In this document: piece after piece, positions 16,635-24,686 of the stretch
Layout of the letters: every line of letters begins with the position of its first letter
How positions within the stretch are numbered: the stretch's first letter is position 1
Assembly: GCA_038138145.1 (NCBI GenBank)
Contig: JAYQDD010000001.1
Coordinates: 124,001-188,000 of the forward strand
Direction: 5' to 3'
Length of the DNA stretch: 64,000 bases
From: UBA3537 sp038138145
GTDB lineage: Bacteria > Bacteroidota > Bacteroidia > Flavobacteriales > Flavobacteriaceae
The notes under the pieces: generated by a model
What the model was told of the DNA's origin: nothing
Databases searched by the model: none
What the model saw: only the letters and a program-made list of their open reading frames with translations
Made by a program: the position numbers and the translations under genes

Positions 16635-17371
16635 AATTCAAGCTTCTTTTTTCTTAACTCAAAATTTTGACCTAAATACACCTTACGTACCATTTCATCA
16701 TTGGCGAGTGTTTCCGGTTCTCCTGCTTTTAGAATGCTTCCTTCAAACATCAAGTATGTACGGTCTGTGATAGCCAAAGTTTCTTGTACATTATGGTCGG
16801 TAATAAGGATGCCAATATTCTTTTTTGTCAGCCGTGCCACAATTCGTTGAATGTCTTCCACCGCAACAGGATCGACCCCAGCGAAGGGTTCATCCAAAAG
16901 AATAAAACTCGGGTCTGTAGCCAAAGCACGTGCGATTTCTGTACGTCGGCGTTCACCACCAGAAAGCAAATCGCCTCTATTTTTACGAATGTGGGAAAGC
17001 CCAAATTCATCTATAAGCGATTCCATTTTTTCGTGTTGCTCTTTTTTGGAGAGTTTGGTCATTTGCAACACACTCAAAATATTGTCTTCTATACTCAATT
17101 TTCGAAATACAGAGGCCTCTTGAGCGAGGTAACCAATACCACTTTGCGCTCTTTTGTACATGGGGTAATTGGTAATTTCTTGATCATCTAAAAAAATAGA
17201 ACCACCGTTGGGTTTTATCAACCCAACAGTCATATAAAACGAGGTTGTTTTTCCAGCACCATTTGGCCCCAATAGACCAACAATCTCGCCTTGTTTTACT
17301 TCAAATGAAACATCCTTTACGACCTTTCGGCCGTTGTAGGACTTCATTAGGTTTTGAACACTTAATTTCAT
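16631..17371 (-). CDS. lptB: LPS export ABC transporter ATP-binding protein LptB
   Basis: LptB powers extraction of LPS from the inner membrane with LptFG. The 246-residue ATPase has Walker A GPNGAGKTT (about 35-43), signature LSGGERRRTEIARAL, Walker B ILLDEPFAGVDP and the switch histidine in ITDHNVQ. The GERRR form of the signature and FAGVDP are typical of LptB. It lies downstream of kdsD-tatC-carboxymuconolactone decarboxylase on the same strand, 41 bases after the last of these. Confidence 0.93.
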   Translation of the reverse strand: MKLSVQNLMKSYNGRKVVKDVSFEVKQGEIVGLLGPNGAGKTTSFYMTVGLIKPNGGSIFLDDQEITNYPMYKRAQSGIGYLAQEASVFRKLSIEDNILSVLQMTKLSKKEQHEKMESLIDEFGLSHIRKNRGDLLSGGERRRTEIARALATDPSFILLDEPFAGVDPVAVEDIQRIVARLTKKNIGILITDHNVQETLAITDRTYLMFEGSILKAGEPETLANDEMVRKVYLGQNFELRKKKLEF

Positions 17372-17412
17372 TCTTGTTTTATATGCTGGTAAAGATAATT
17401 AAAACTGTGCTT

Positions 17413-17754
17413 TTATGCTTCTAAAGCTTCAAGAAATTCATAGGCCCGTCTTAGATGTGGAATCATGATGGTACCGCCAATAAGGGTAGCAATACTTAAA
17501 GCTTCTACAATTTGTGTTCTGGTCAACCCTTCTTTATGGCATTTTTCTAAGTGGTATTTGATGCAATCGTCGCAGCGCAAAACAGCTGAAGCTACCAACC
17601 CCAAAAGCTCTTTCGTAGGAACATCCAGTGCACCTTCATGAAATGCTTTTGTATCCAAATTAAAAATACGTTTGATTACAGTATTGTTGTCCGCTAAAAT
17701 CTCGGCATTCATTTTTTCGCGGTAGGCGTTGAAATCATCTACAGGATTGCTCAT
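17413..17754 (-). CDS. Carboxymuconolactone decarboxylase / AhpD-like protein
   Basis: The 113-residue single-domain protein has the AhpD-type redox motif RCDDCIKYHLEKC (C61, C64, H68), pointing to a thiol peroxidase-like or disulfide role rather than lactone decarboxylation. No signal peptide is present, so it is cytoplasmic. Its start overlaps the tatC stop by 4 bases, indicating co-translation. The physiological substrate is unknown; redox protection of exported cofactor proteins is only a contextual guess. Confidence 0.88.
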   Translation of the reverse strand: MSNPVDDFNAYREKMNAEILADNNTVIKRIFNLDTKAFHEGALDVPTKELLGLVASAVLRCDDCIKYHLEKCHKEGLTRTQIVEALSIATLIGGTIMIPHLRRAYEFLEALEA

Positions 17755-18554
17755 ATTTTACGTTTTTGTTTTTTAATAACAATTTTTGAAATCAGAATAC
17801 TTACTTGATATAAGATAATAACAGGAATCGCTACAATAATCTGACTGGCCACATCAGGAGGTGTGATGATGGCAGCAACGATAAGAACGATAACTAAAGC
17901 GTATTTTCTGTTGTTCTTTAAAAATTGAGGGGTAACTAGCCCAATTTTCGTTAAGTAGTATATGATAATAGGCAATTCAAAAATAAAACCAGAGGCCAAT
18001 ACCGAAGCACGAACTAGTCCGATGTAAGAATTCAAATCAAAATCGTTGTGTACTTGATCGGCTACGCTGTAGGTGCCTAAAAAATTGATGGACAATGGAC
18101 ATATCACATAATACCCGAATAAAACACCGATAAAAAAAAGGAGCGAAGAAAAGAATATAAACCCTTTAGAGTTCTTACGTTCTTTGATGTAGAGTCCCGG
18201 ACTTACAAACTTCCAAAACTCATAGAGTACATAGGGGAATGCAATAACAAACCCAAAGGTAATTGACGTCCAAATGTGAGCGGAAAATTGTCCCGCCATA
18301 GTTCTGCTCTGGACTTCAAAATCAAATACTGTATTACAAAAGCTATCGTATCCAATTATAGATGATGCTCGACAAAGAAAATCATAGGTGAAAAAGTCAG
18401 TTTTTGTTGGGCCAAAAATAAGCTCATCAAACAAAAAACTCTTCCCAAGAAACGCAATAGTAGCCGCTGCTATTATGGCAATAGTCGAGCGAATAATATG
18501 CCATCTCAATTCTTCCAGATGGTCTAAAAAAGACATTTCTTTTTCTTGTGCCAT
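17751..18554 (-). CDS. tatC: Sec-independent protein translocase TatC
   Basis: TatC binds twin-arginine signal peptides and forms the receptor of the Tat translocase. The 267-residue protein has six predicted helices and the conserved N-terminal FLDHLEELRWHIIRS with the key glutamate, plus YEFWKFVSPGLY. The first periplasmic loop is enlarged relative to E. coli and includes two cysteines (FLCRASS, SFCNTV). tatA is not in the window. The gene lies 2 bases after kdsD and overlaps the AhpD-like gene. Confidence 0.95.
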   Translation of the reverse strand: MAQEKEMSFLDHLEELRWHIIRSTIAIIAAATIAFLGKSFLFDELIFGPTKTDFFTYDFLCRASSIIGYDSFCNTVFDFEVQSRTMAGQFSAHIWTSITFGFVIAFPYVLYEFWKFVSPGLYIKERKNSKGFIFFSSLLFFIGVLFGYYVICPLSINFLGTYSVADQVHNDFDLNSYIGLVRASVLASGFIFELPIIIYYLTKIGLVTPQFLKNNRKYALVIVLIVAAIITPPDVASQIIVAIPVIILYQVSILISKIVIKKQKRKI

Positions 18555-18556
18555 AT

Positions 18557-19531
18557 CTACAATATTCCTTCTTTCATCAAGTCATGAAGATGAATGACTC
18601 CAGCATATAATCCATCTTGGGTAACAAGCAATTGAGAGATTTCATGTTGTTCCATCAATTGCATGGCATCAACAGCCATCGCATTGATATCGATAGATTT
18701 TGGATGTTTGGTCATAATATCCGCAGCACATAGATTTGAAAAATCATCAGTATCTGCTAACATTCGCCTCAAGTCACCATCAGTGATGATTCCTTGAATT
18801 TTGTTTTGTTCAGTTACGGCACTAACTCCTAGTCGTTTTTTGGAAATTTCGACAATAACATCTTTAATATTGGATTTTAATCCTACGTTTGGTTTTTCGT
18901 TTTGCACAGAGATGTCTTTGACGGTCAAAAATAATTTTTTTCCTAAGGTACCACCAGGGTGGTATTTTGCAAAATCATCACTAGAAAAATCGCGCATTTC
19001 CAACAAACAAACAGCCAAAGCATCACCAATGACAAGTTGGGCAGTAGTGCTGGTCGTGGGCGCCAAATTGTTTGGGCAAACTTCTTTTTCTACATACGAG
19101 TTAAATACAAAATTTGCTTGTTCTGCTAGAAATGAATTTTCATTTCCAGTGATGGCAATCAGTGGATTGCCTGCACGTTTGAGCAATGGAATCAAAACTT
19201 TTATTTCAGGGGTATTACCACTTTTTGAGATACATATGACAACATCTATTTTTTGTACCAAACCAAGATCACCATGTATGGCATCTGCAGCATGCATAAA
19301 AACAGCTGGTGTTCCTGTCGAGTTGAGCGTAGCCACAATTTTGTTAGCAATAATGGCACTTTTTCCAATTCCGGTAATTATTACCCTTCCATTGGTTTTC
19401 AATATGAGTTCTACAGCTTCAGCAAAAGAATCATCTATAAGGTTAGCTATGTTTTTTATGGCATCGCTTTGTTCATTTATTGAATGTTTTGCAGCTTCGA
19501 GAATGGCACTTTTAGATATTAAAGTTTTCAT
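18557..19531 (-). CDS. kdsD: D-arabinose 5-phosphate isomerase (KpsF/GutQ/KdsD)
   Basis: This enzyme makes arabinose 5-phosphate for Kdo synthesis in LPS. The 324-residue protein has an N-terminal SIS domain (about 35-175: VIITGIGKSA, MHAADAIHGDLG, CISKSGNTPE) and two C-terminal CBS domains (about 205-324), the standard isomerase layout. It heads a minus-strand cluster with tatC, an AhpD-like gene and lptB; kdsD and lptB are also linked in Proteobacteria. The 140 bases to recQ form a divergent promoter region without a clear -7 match. Confidence 0.93.
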   Translation of the reverse strand: MKTLISKSAILEAAKHSINEQSDAIKNIANLIDDSFAEAVELILKTNGRVIITGIGKSAIIANKIVATLNSTGTPAVFMHAADAIHGDLGLVQKIDVVICISKSGNTPEIKVLIPLLKRAGNPLIAITGNENSFLAEQANFVFNSYVEKEVCPNNLAPTTSTTAQLVIGDALAVCLLEMRDFSSDDFAKYHPGGTLGKKLFLTVKDISVQNEKPNVGLKSNIKDVIVEISKKRLGVSAVTEQNKIQGIITDGDLRRMLADTDDFSNLCAADIMTKHPKSIDINAMAVDAMQLMEQHEISQLLVTQDGLYAGVIHLHDLMKEGIL

Positions 19532-19671
19532 AATTTATTGTGTACTATAGTAAATATAGCTATCTTAGGATTGCAATGCAAAAAAACAAAAAATTAGCGT
19601 AAAAATCATTATTTTTAATCCAAGTTAACGTTTTATTATAATGATCACTTTTTACAGATTTAAATCTTTTA

Positions 19672-21864
19672 ATGAATACAACTTCTGAACATCTCCATGA
19701 GGCACTAAAAAGCTATTTTGGGTTTAATCAATTTAAGGGGCTTCAAGAACAGGTCGTAAATAGCATCATGTCTGGACAACACACTTTTGCCATCATGCCT
19801 ACGGGTGGCGGAAAATCCTTGTGTTACCAGTTACCAGCTTTGATGAATAAAGGAACAGCAATTGTTGTTTCGCCACTTATTGCGCTCATGAAAAATCAAG
19901 TTGACGCGCTACGGGGAATTTCTGAAAAAGAAGGCATCGCACACGTTTTAAATTCCTCTTTAAACAAAACAGAAATTAAACAAGTAAAAGCCGATATTGA
20001 AGCCGGAATAACGAAACTTCTTTATGTTGCTCCAGAATCGCTTGCAAAAGAAGAAAATACAGATTTCTTGAGCAGTCAAACAATTTCTTTTATGGCCGTT
20101 GATGAAGCGCACTGCATTAGTGAATGGGGCCATGATTTTAGACCAGAATACCGCAATTTAAGGCACATCGTTCAGCAAATTGGTGACAATATTCCAATCA
20201 TAGGACTTACGGCAACAGCAACTCCAAAAGTGCAAGAAGATATATTAAAAAATCTGGCTATAACTGATGCCAACACCTTCAAAGCATCATTTAATCGCCC
20301 AAATCTATATTATGAAATTGTTCCAAAAACAGATCAAGTAGACAATGACATCATCCGTTTCATCAAACAAAATCAAGGTAAGTCTGGTATTGTCTATTGT
20401 TTGAGTAGAAAACGTGTAGAAGAATTGGCTCAAATTCTTCAGGTCAACGAAATAAAAGCTTTGCCTTATCATGCCGGTTTAGATGCCAAAACTCGATCGA
20501 AACATCAAGATATGTTTTTGATGGAAGACGTCGACGTTATTGTGGCAACTATTGCCTTTGGAATGGGCATAGATAAACCCGATGTTCGCTTTGTGATTCA
20601 TCATGATATCCCTAAAAGTATAGAGAGTTACTACCAAGAAACTGGTCGTGCAGGACGTGATGGAGGAGAAGGTCATTGTTTGGCATATTATGCCTATAAA
20701 GACATTGAAAAATTAGAAAAATTCATGCATGGTAAACCTGTTGCAGAGCAAGAAATTGGTTTTGCTTTGTTGCAAGAAGTGGTTGCCCTCGCAGAAACTT
20801 CTATTTCTAGACGAAAATTTATTCTTCATTATTTTGGAGAAGAATTTGATAATGAAACTGGTGAAGGTGGTGATATGGACGACAACGTTCGCTATCCGAA
20901 ACCACAAATTGAAGCAAAAGACGATGTTGTCTTATTGCTGAAGGTAGTTCAAGAGACCAAAGAGAAATACAAAATCAAGGATCTCGTAAAAGTAATTATC
21001 GGAGAAGAGAACGCGCTAATCCTTTCGCACAAAACACATGAGCAATCTTTCTTTGGTTGCGGAAAATCAAAAGAAGGAGATTATTGGATGGCTTTAATAC
21101 GCCAAGTTTTGGTATTTGGGTTATTGAAAAAAGACATAGAATCTTATGGCGTTGTGAAAATGATGGACAAGGGGACAGAATTTTTAAGAACGCCAAAGTC
21201 ATTTACGATGACAGAGGATCATAATTATGTAAACGAAACGTCATCTTCGTATAACAAAGCGTCCAAAACCGAAACAGATCAAACCCTGTTTCGTATGCTT
21301 AAAGATTTGCGTAAATCCAATGCCAAAAAATTTGGTGTCCCCCCCTTTGCTATTTTCCAAGACCCTTCACTTGAAGATATGGCGCTAAAATATCCTATCA
21401 CCATAGAAGAGTTGCACAAAATTCATGGTGTTGGTGAAGGAAAAGCCAAACGCTATGGGAAAGATTTTGTTGCGCTTATTGAACGTTATGTAGAAGAAAA
21501 CGACATTGTCCGAGTTGAAGATTTAGTCATCAAATCTACGGGCTCAAATTCTTCGCTCAAGCTTTACATTATTCAAAATATAGATCGAAAGTTACCCTTT
21601 ACAGATATTTCTTCGGCCAAAGGTATGGAAATGAACGAGTTTATTAAAGAATTAGAATCTATCGTTTTTTCAGGAACGAAACTCAATATTAATTATTGGA
21701 TTGATGAAATTTTTGATGAAGATCAACAAGAAGAAATTCACGACTATTTCATGGAATCTGACACCGATGATATCGAAGCGGCCATTGAAGAATTTGATGG
21801 CGATTATGACGATGAAGAACTTCGTCTTTACCGCATTAAATTTTTTAGTGAAGTAGCAAACTAA
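19672..21864 (+). CDS. recQ: ATP-dependent DNA helicase RecQ
   Basis: RecQ is a 3'-5' helicase acting in recombinational repair and restart. The 730-residue protein shows Walker A MPTGGGKS (42-49), DEAH-box DEAHCISEWGHDFRP, motif V/VI IAFGMGIDKPDVR and YQETGRAGRDG. A RecQ C-terminal region follows, then an HRDC domain near 530-610 and an acidic winged-helix-like tail. The four-cysteine zinc site is not obvious in the RQC region, where only scattered cysteines are seen. It is transcribed away from kdsD. Confidence 0.95.
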   Translation: MNTTSEHLHEALKSYFGFNQFKGLQEQVVNSIMSGQHTFAIMPTGGGKSLCYQLPALMNKGTAIVVSPLIALMKNQVDALRGISEKEGIAHVLNSSLNKTEIKQVKADIEAGITKLLYVAPESLAKEENTDFLSSQTISFMAVDEAHCISEWGHDFRPEYRNLRHIVQQIGDNIPIIGLTATATPKVQEDILKNLAITDANTFKASFNRPNLYYEIVPKTDQVDNDIIRFIKQNQGKSGIVYCLSRKRVEELAQILQVNEIKALPYHAGLDAKTRSKHQDMFLMEDVDVIVATIAFGMGIDKPDVRFVIHHDIPKSIESYYQETGRAGRDGGEGHCLAYYAYKDIEKLEKFMHGKPVAEQEIGFALLQEVVALAETSISRRKFILHYFGEEFDNETGEGGDMDDNVRYPKPQIEAKDDVVLLLKVVQETKEKYKIKDLVKVIIGEENALILSHKTHEQSFFGCGKSKEGDYWMALIRQVLVFGLLKKDIESYGVVKMMDKGTEFLRTPKSFTMTEDHNYVNETSSSYNKASKTETDQTLFRMLKDLRKSNAKKFGVPPFAIFQDPSLEDMALKYPITIEELHKIHGVGEGKAKRYGKDFVALIERYVEENDIVRVEDLVIKSTGSNSSLKLYIIQNIDRKLPFTDISSAKGMEMNEFIKELESIVFSGTKLNINYWIDEIFDEDQQEEIHDYFMESDTDDIEAAIEEFDGDYDDEELRLYRIKFFSEVAN

Positions 21865-21911
21865 TTTGTTAGAAATATCATTTTTAGTTTAATTCTTTTT
21901 TAAAACCTCCT

Positions 21912-21919
21912 TACCTTTG
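21912..21919 (+). promoter_or_regulatory. -7 element (TACCTTTG) upstream of the cyclophilin-FKBP gene
   Basis: TACCTTTG is a full match to TAnnTTTG, 34 nt before the ATG at 21954. No -33 TTG is found at 17-23 nt spacing. Confidence 0.45.
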
Positions 21920-21953
21920 CTTTTTTAAAAAAATCAGATAAAATTCAGAACTA

Positions 21954-22886
21954 ATGCAAGACGGTTTATACGCCAAATTCACGACCTCCAAAGGAGAAAT
22001 TTTAATAAATTTAGAATATCAAAAAACACCTGGAACGGTAGGTAACTTTGTGGCGCTCGCTCAAGGAAACTTAGAAAATGCGGTCAAAAAGCAAGGTATT
22101 CCATATTATGATGGTTTAAAATTTCACCGCGTAATCCCAGATTTTATGATTCAAGGCGGTTGTCCTCAAGGTACGGGAACAGGAAACCCTGGCTATCAGT
22201 TTGATGATGAGTTTCATCCAGACCTAAAGCACGACCAACCGGGTATTCTTTCAATGGCCAATGCAGGTCCTGGAACAAACGGTAGTCAGTTTTTTATCAC
22301 GCATACACCAACATCGTGGTTGGACGGAAAGCATACTGTATTTGGAAAAACCATTGAAGGCCAATCTGTTGTGGATCAGATAGAACAAGGAGATTCCATA
22401 GAAACTTTAGAAATTTTGGCTATTGGTACAGATGCAGAAGCATTCAATGCTGTAGAAGCATTTAGGACATTTGAAGGGGCTCGAGCCAAACGAATTGAAG
22501 CTGAAAAAGCTGCTGTGGAAGCAGAACTTGAGAAATTAGCAAGTGGATTCATGAAAACCGAAAGTGGACTTCGCTACCAAATTATTCAAAAGGGTGAAGG
22601 CAAACAAGCTAAAAAAAATGATGTAGTCTCCGTACATTACAAAGGTCAATTAGCCGACGGAACAGTATTTGACTCTTCATACAAAAGAAATGATCCTATT
22701 GAATTTACTTTAGGAATTGGACAAGTTATACCAGGTTGGGATGAAGGTATTGCCTTACTTCATGTCGGTGAAAAAGCTCGGTTTGTTATTCCAAGTGCAC
22801 TGGCCTATGGAAGTCGAGGCGCAGGAGGGGTAATACCCCCCAATGCCAATCTTATTTTTGACGTTGAATTGGTGGGTATAAAATAG
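21954..22886 (+). CDS. Cyclophilin-FKBP fusion peptidyl-prolyl isomerase, cytoplasmic
   Basis: The 310-residue protein joins two unrelated prolyl isomerase domains: a cyclophilin (1-155; FHRVIPDFMIQGG, GTNGSQFFITH) and an FKBP (about 215-310; VSVHYKGQLADGTVFDSS, VIPGWDEGIALL, YGSRGAGGVIPPN), linked by a charged helix (160-200). Catalytic residues of both domains appear intact. It has no signal peptide, so it is probably a cytoplasmic folding factor. A second fusion of the same domain order, a lipoprotein, is at 50885-52054. The order matches the CFBP dual-immunophilin type described in Flavobacterium. Confidence 0.93.
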   Translation: MQDGLYAKFTTSKGEILINLEYQKTPGTVGNFVALAQGNLENAVKKQGIPYYDGLKFHRVIPDFMIQGGCPQGTGTGNPGYQFDDEFHPDLKHDQPGILSMANAGPGTNGSQFFITHTPTSWLDGKHTVFGKTIEGQSVVDQIEQGDSIETLEILAIGTDAEAFNAVEAFRTFEGARAKRIEAEKAAVEAELEKLASGFMKTESGLRYQIIQKGEGKQAKKNDVVSVHYKGQLADGTVFDSSYKRNDPIEFTLGIGQVIPGWDEGIALLHVGEKARFVIPSALAYGSRGAGGVIPPNANLIFDVELVGIK

Positions 22887-22933
22887 ATTTTAAGAATTCA
22901 TTTTCTGGTTTGCGCATAAGATTAAAATGAAAA

Positions 22934-22966
22934 AATAAAATTGTTCACAAACAACTCAATTTTATT
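22934..22966. repeat. AT-rich inverted repeat in the pyrG leader region
   Basis: AATAAAATTG (22934-22943) and CAATTTTATT (22957-22966) form a perfect 10-bp inverted repeat around 13 nt, between the cyclophilin-FKBP stop and the pyrG -7 element. It may act as a weak terminator or operator; the stem is AT-rich and there is no clean T tract. Confidence 0.4.
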
Positions 22967-22989
22967 CATAAAATTTAAATAGTTATTTG

Positions 22990-22997
22990 TAAATTTG
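22990..22997 (+). promoter_or_regulatory. -7 element (TAAATTTG) upstream of pyrG
   Basis: TAAATTTG matches TAnnTTTG and ends 20 nt before the pyrG ATG. No -33 TTG is evident. Confidence 0.45.
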
Positions 22998-23017
22998 TTT
23001 GCGTTTAAAAGCGCACA

Positions 23018-24637
23018 ATGACACAAACCACTACGAAATACATCTTTGTCACAGGAGGTGTGAGTTCCTCCTTAGGAAAGGGCATCATCGCAGCATCTTT
23101 AGCAAAGCTACTTCAAGCGCAAGGATACCGTGTCACCATCCAAAAGCTTGATCCATACATCAATATAGACCCTGGAACACTAAATCCATATGAGCATGGC
23201 GAATGCTATGTTACGGATGATGGCGCAGAAACGGATTTGGATTTAGGGCATTATGAGCGTTTTCTTAACGTTCCAACATCACAGGCAAACAATGTAACCA
23301 CAGGAAGAATTTACCAAAGTGTCATAGACAAAGAACGTCGTGGTGTATTTTTAGGTAAAACGGTTCAAGTCATTCCACACATAACAGATGAAATTAAAGA
23401 GCGTATCAAGTTACTGGGCTCATCGGGAGATTTTGATATTGTAATTACTGAAATTGGAGGTACTGTCGGGGATATCGAATCCCTACCTTATGTTGAAGCT
23501 GTACGCCAGTTAAAATGGGAAATGGGAAATGAAAATGCCTTAGCCATTCACCTCACACTAATCCCTTATCTATCAGCTGCTGGAGAGTTGAAAACAAAAC
23601 CCACACAACACAGTGTAAAAACCCTTATGGAAAGTGGAGTTCAGGCCGATATTTTGGTATGTCGTACCGAACACGAATTAGGGCAATCCATTCGCACAAA
23701 ACTTGCACGTTTTTGCAATGTAAAAGAAGAGTGTGTGATTCAATCTATAGATGCTTCAACCATTTACGATGTCCCTAATTTGATGTTGAAAGAAGGTTTA
23801 GACAAAGTCGTTTTGAATCAACTCAAATTGGAACGTCACAAACCTGATTTAGCGTCTTGGAACACATTTTTGCAAAGACATAAAAATCCAACTCATGAAG
23901 TTACCATTGGTTTGGTGGGCAAGTATGTAGAACTACAAGACTCATACAAATCTATTTTGGAAGCGTTTACTCATGCTGGCGCTGCCAACGAAGTAAAAGT
24001 TAATATAAAATCCATTCACTCGGAGCACATTACACCCTCTAATGTAAAAGAAATTCTTGCAGGATTAAATGGTGTACTTGTGGCACCAGGTTTTGGTGAA
24101 CGCGGAATTGAAGGAAAAATTGAAGCCATCCGCTATGTCCGTAAAAACAATATCCCATTTTTTGGAATTTGTCTTGGCATGCAAATGGCTGTTATTGAAT
24201 TTTCTCGAACAGTTTTAGGTCTTGTGGATGCAAATTCATCTGAAATGGATGAAAAGACCAAAAACCCTGTCATCGATTTGATGGAAGACCAAAAGCAAAT
24301 AGTGGATATGGGCGGTACTATGCGCTTAGGTGCATGGAGTTGTACATTATCACCTTCTTCAATAGCCCACGAAACGTATAACAAACACACGATTATAGAG
24401 CGTCACAGACACCGTTATGAGTACAACAATTCATACAAAACTCAATTAGAAGCTAAAGGGATGATAGCCACAGGGATTAATACCGATACAGGGCTTGTAG
24501 AAATTGTAGAAATTCCAACTCACCCTTGGTTTGTAGGGGTTCAATACCACCCCGAATATAAAAGTACTGTAGCCAATCCGCATCCATTATTTAAGGCATT
24601 TATCAAGGCGGCTTTAAAAAACAAATCATCCAATTAA
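23018..24637 (+). CDS. pyrG: CTP synthase
   Basis: CTP synthase aminates UTP using glutamine nitrogen and ATP. The 539-residue protein has the N-terminal synthase domain (IFVTGGVSSSLGKGI, DPYINIDPGTLNPYEHGE, ITEIGGTVGDIES) and the C-terminal class I glutamine amidotransferase domain, with catalytic cysteine in GICLGMQ and the His/Glu pair in VQYHPEYKS. Length and motifs are complete. It precedes yidC by 49 bases on the same strand. Confidence 0.98.
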   Translation: MTQTTTKYIFVTGGVSSSLGKGIIAASLAKLLQAQGYRVTIQKLDPYINIDPGTLNPYEHGECYVTDDGAETDLDLGHYERFLNVPTSQANNVTTGRIYQSVIDKERRGVFLGKTVQVIPHITDEIKERIKLLGSSGDFDIVITEIGGTVGDIESLPYVEAVRQLKWEMGNENALAIHLTLIPYLSAAGELKTKPTQHSVKTLMESGVQADILVCRTEHELGQSIRTKLARFCNVKEECVIQSIDASTIYDVPNLMLKEGLDKVVLNQLKLERHKPDLASWNTFLQRHKNPTHEVTIGLVGKYVELQDSYKSILEAFTHAGAANEVKVNIKSIHSEHITPSNVKEILAGLNGVLVAPGFGERGIEGKIEAIRYVRKNNIPFFGICLGMQMAVIEFSRTVLGLVDANSSEMDEKTKNPVIDLMEDQKQIVDMGGTMRLGAWSCTLSPSSIAHETYNKHTIIERHRHRYEYNNSYKTQLEAKGMIATGINTDTGLVEIVEIPTHPWFVGVQYHPEYKSTVANPHPLFKAFIKAALKNKSSN

Positions 24638-24686
24638 AAAAATAATATCTAATTTGGCATACAATTGACCAATTAAGTTACTGAAC

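Noticed and set aside
18801..19550. 249-residue open frame on the plus strand across kdsD
   Set aside because: It is antisense to a clearly conserved SIS-CBS protein, shows no recognisable domain, and its existence follows from codon bias of kdsD.
19532..19671. ATCATTA / TAATGAT repeat in the kdsD-recQ divergent region as an operator
   Set aside because: The arms are 27 nt apart, short and AT-rich, with no relation to a recognisable promoter element.
24638..24686. TTGG / CCAA inverted repeat between pyrG and yidC
   Set aside because: The arms are too short and AT-rich to be distinguished from chance.
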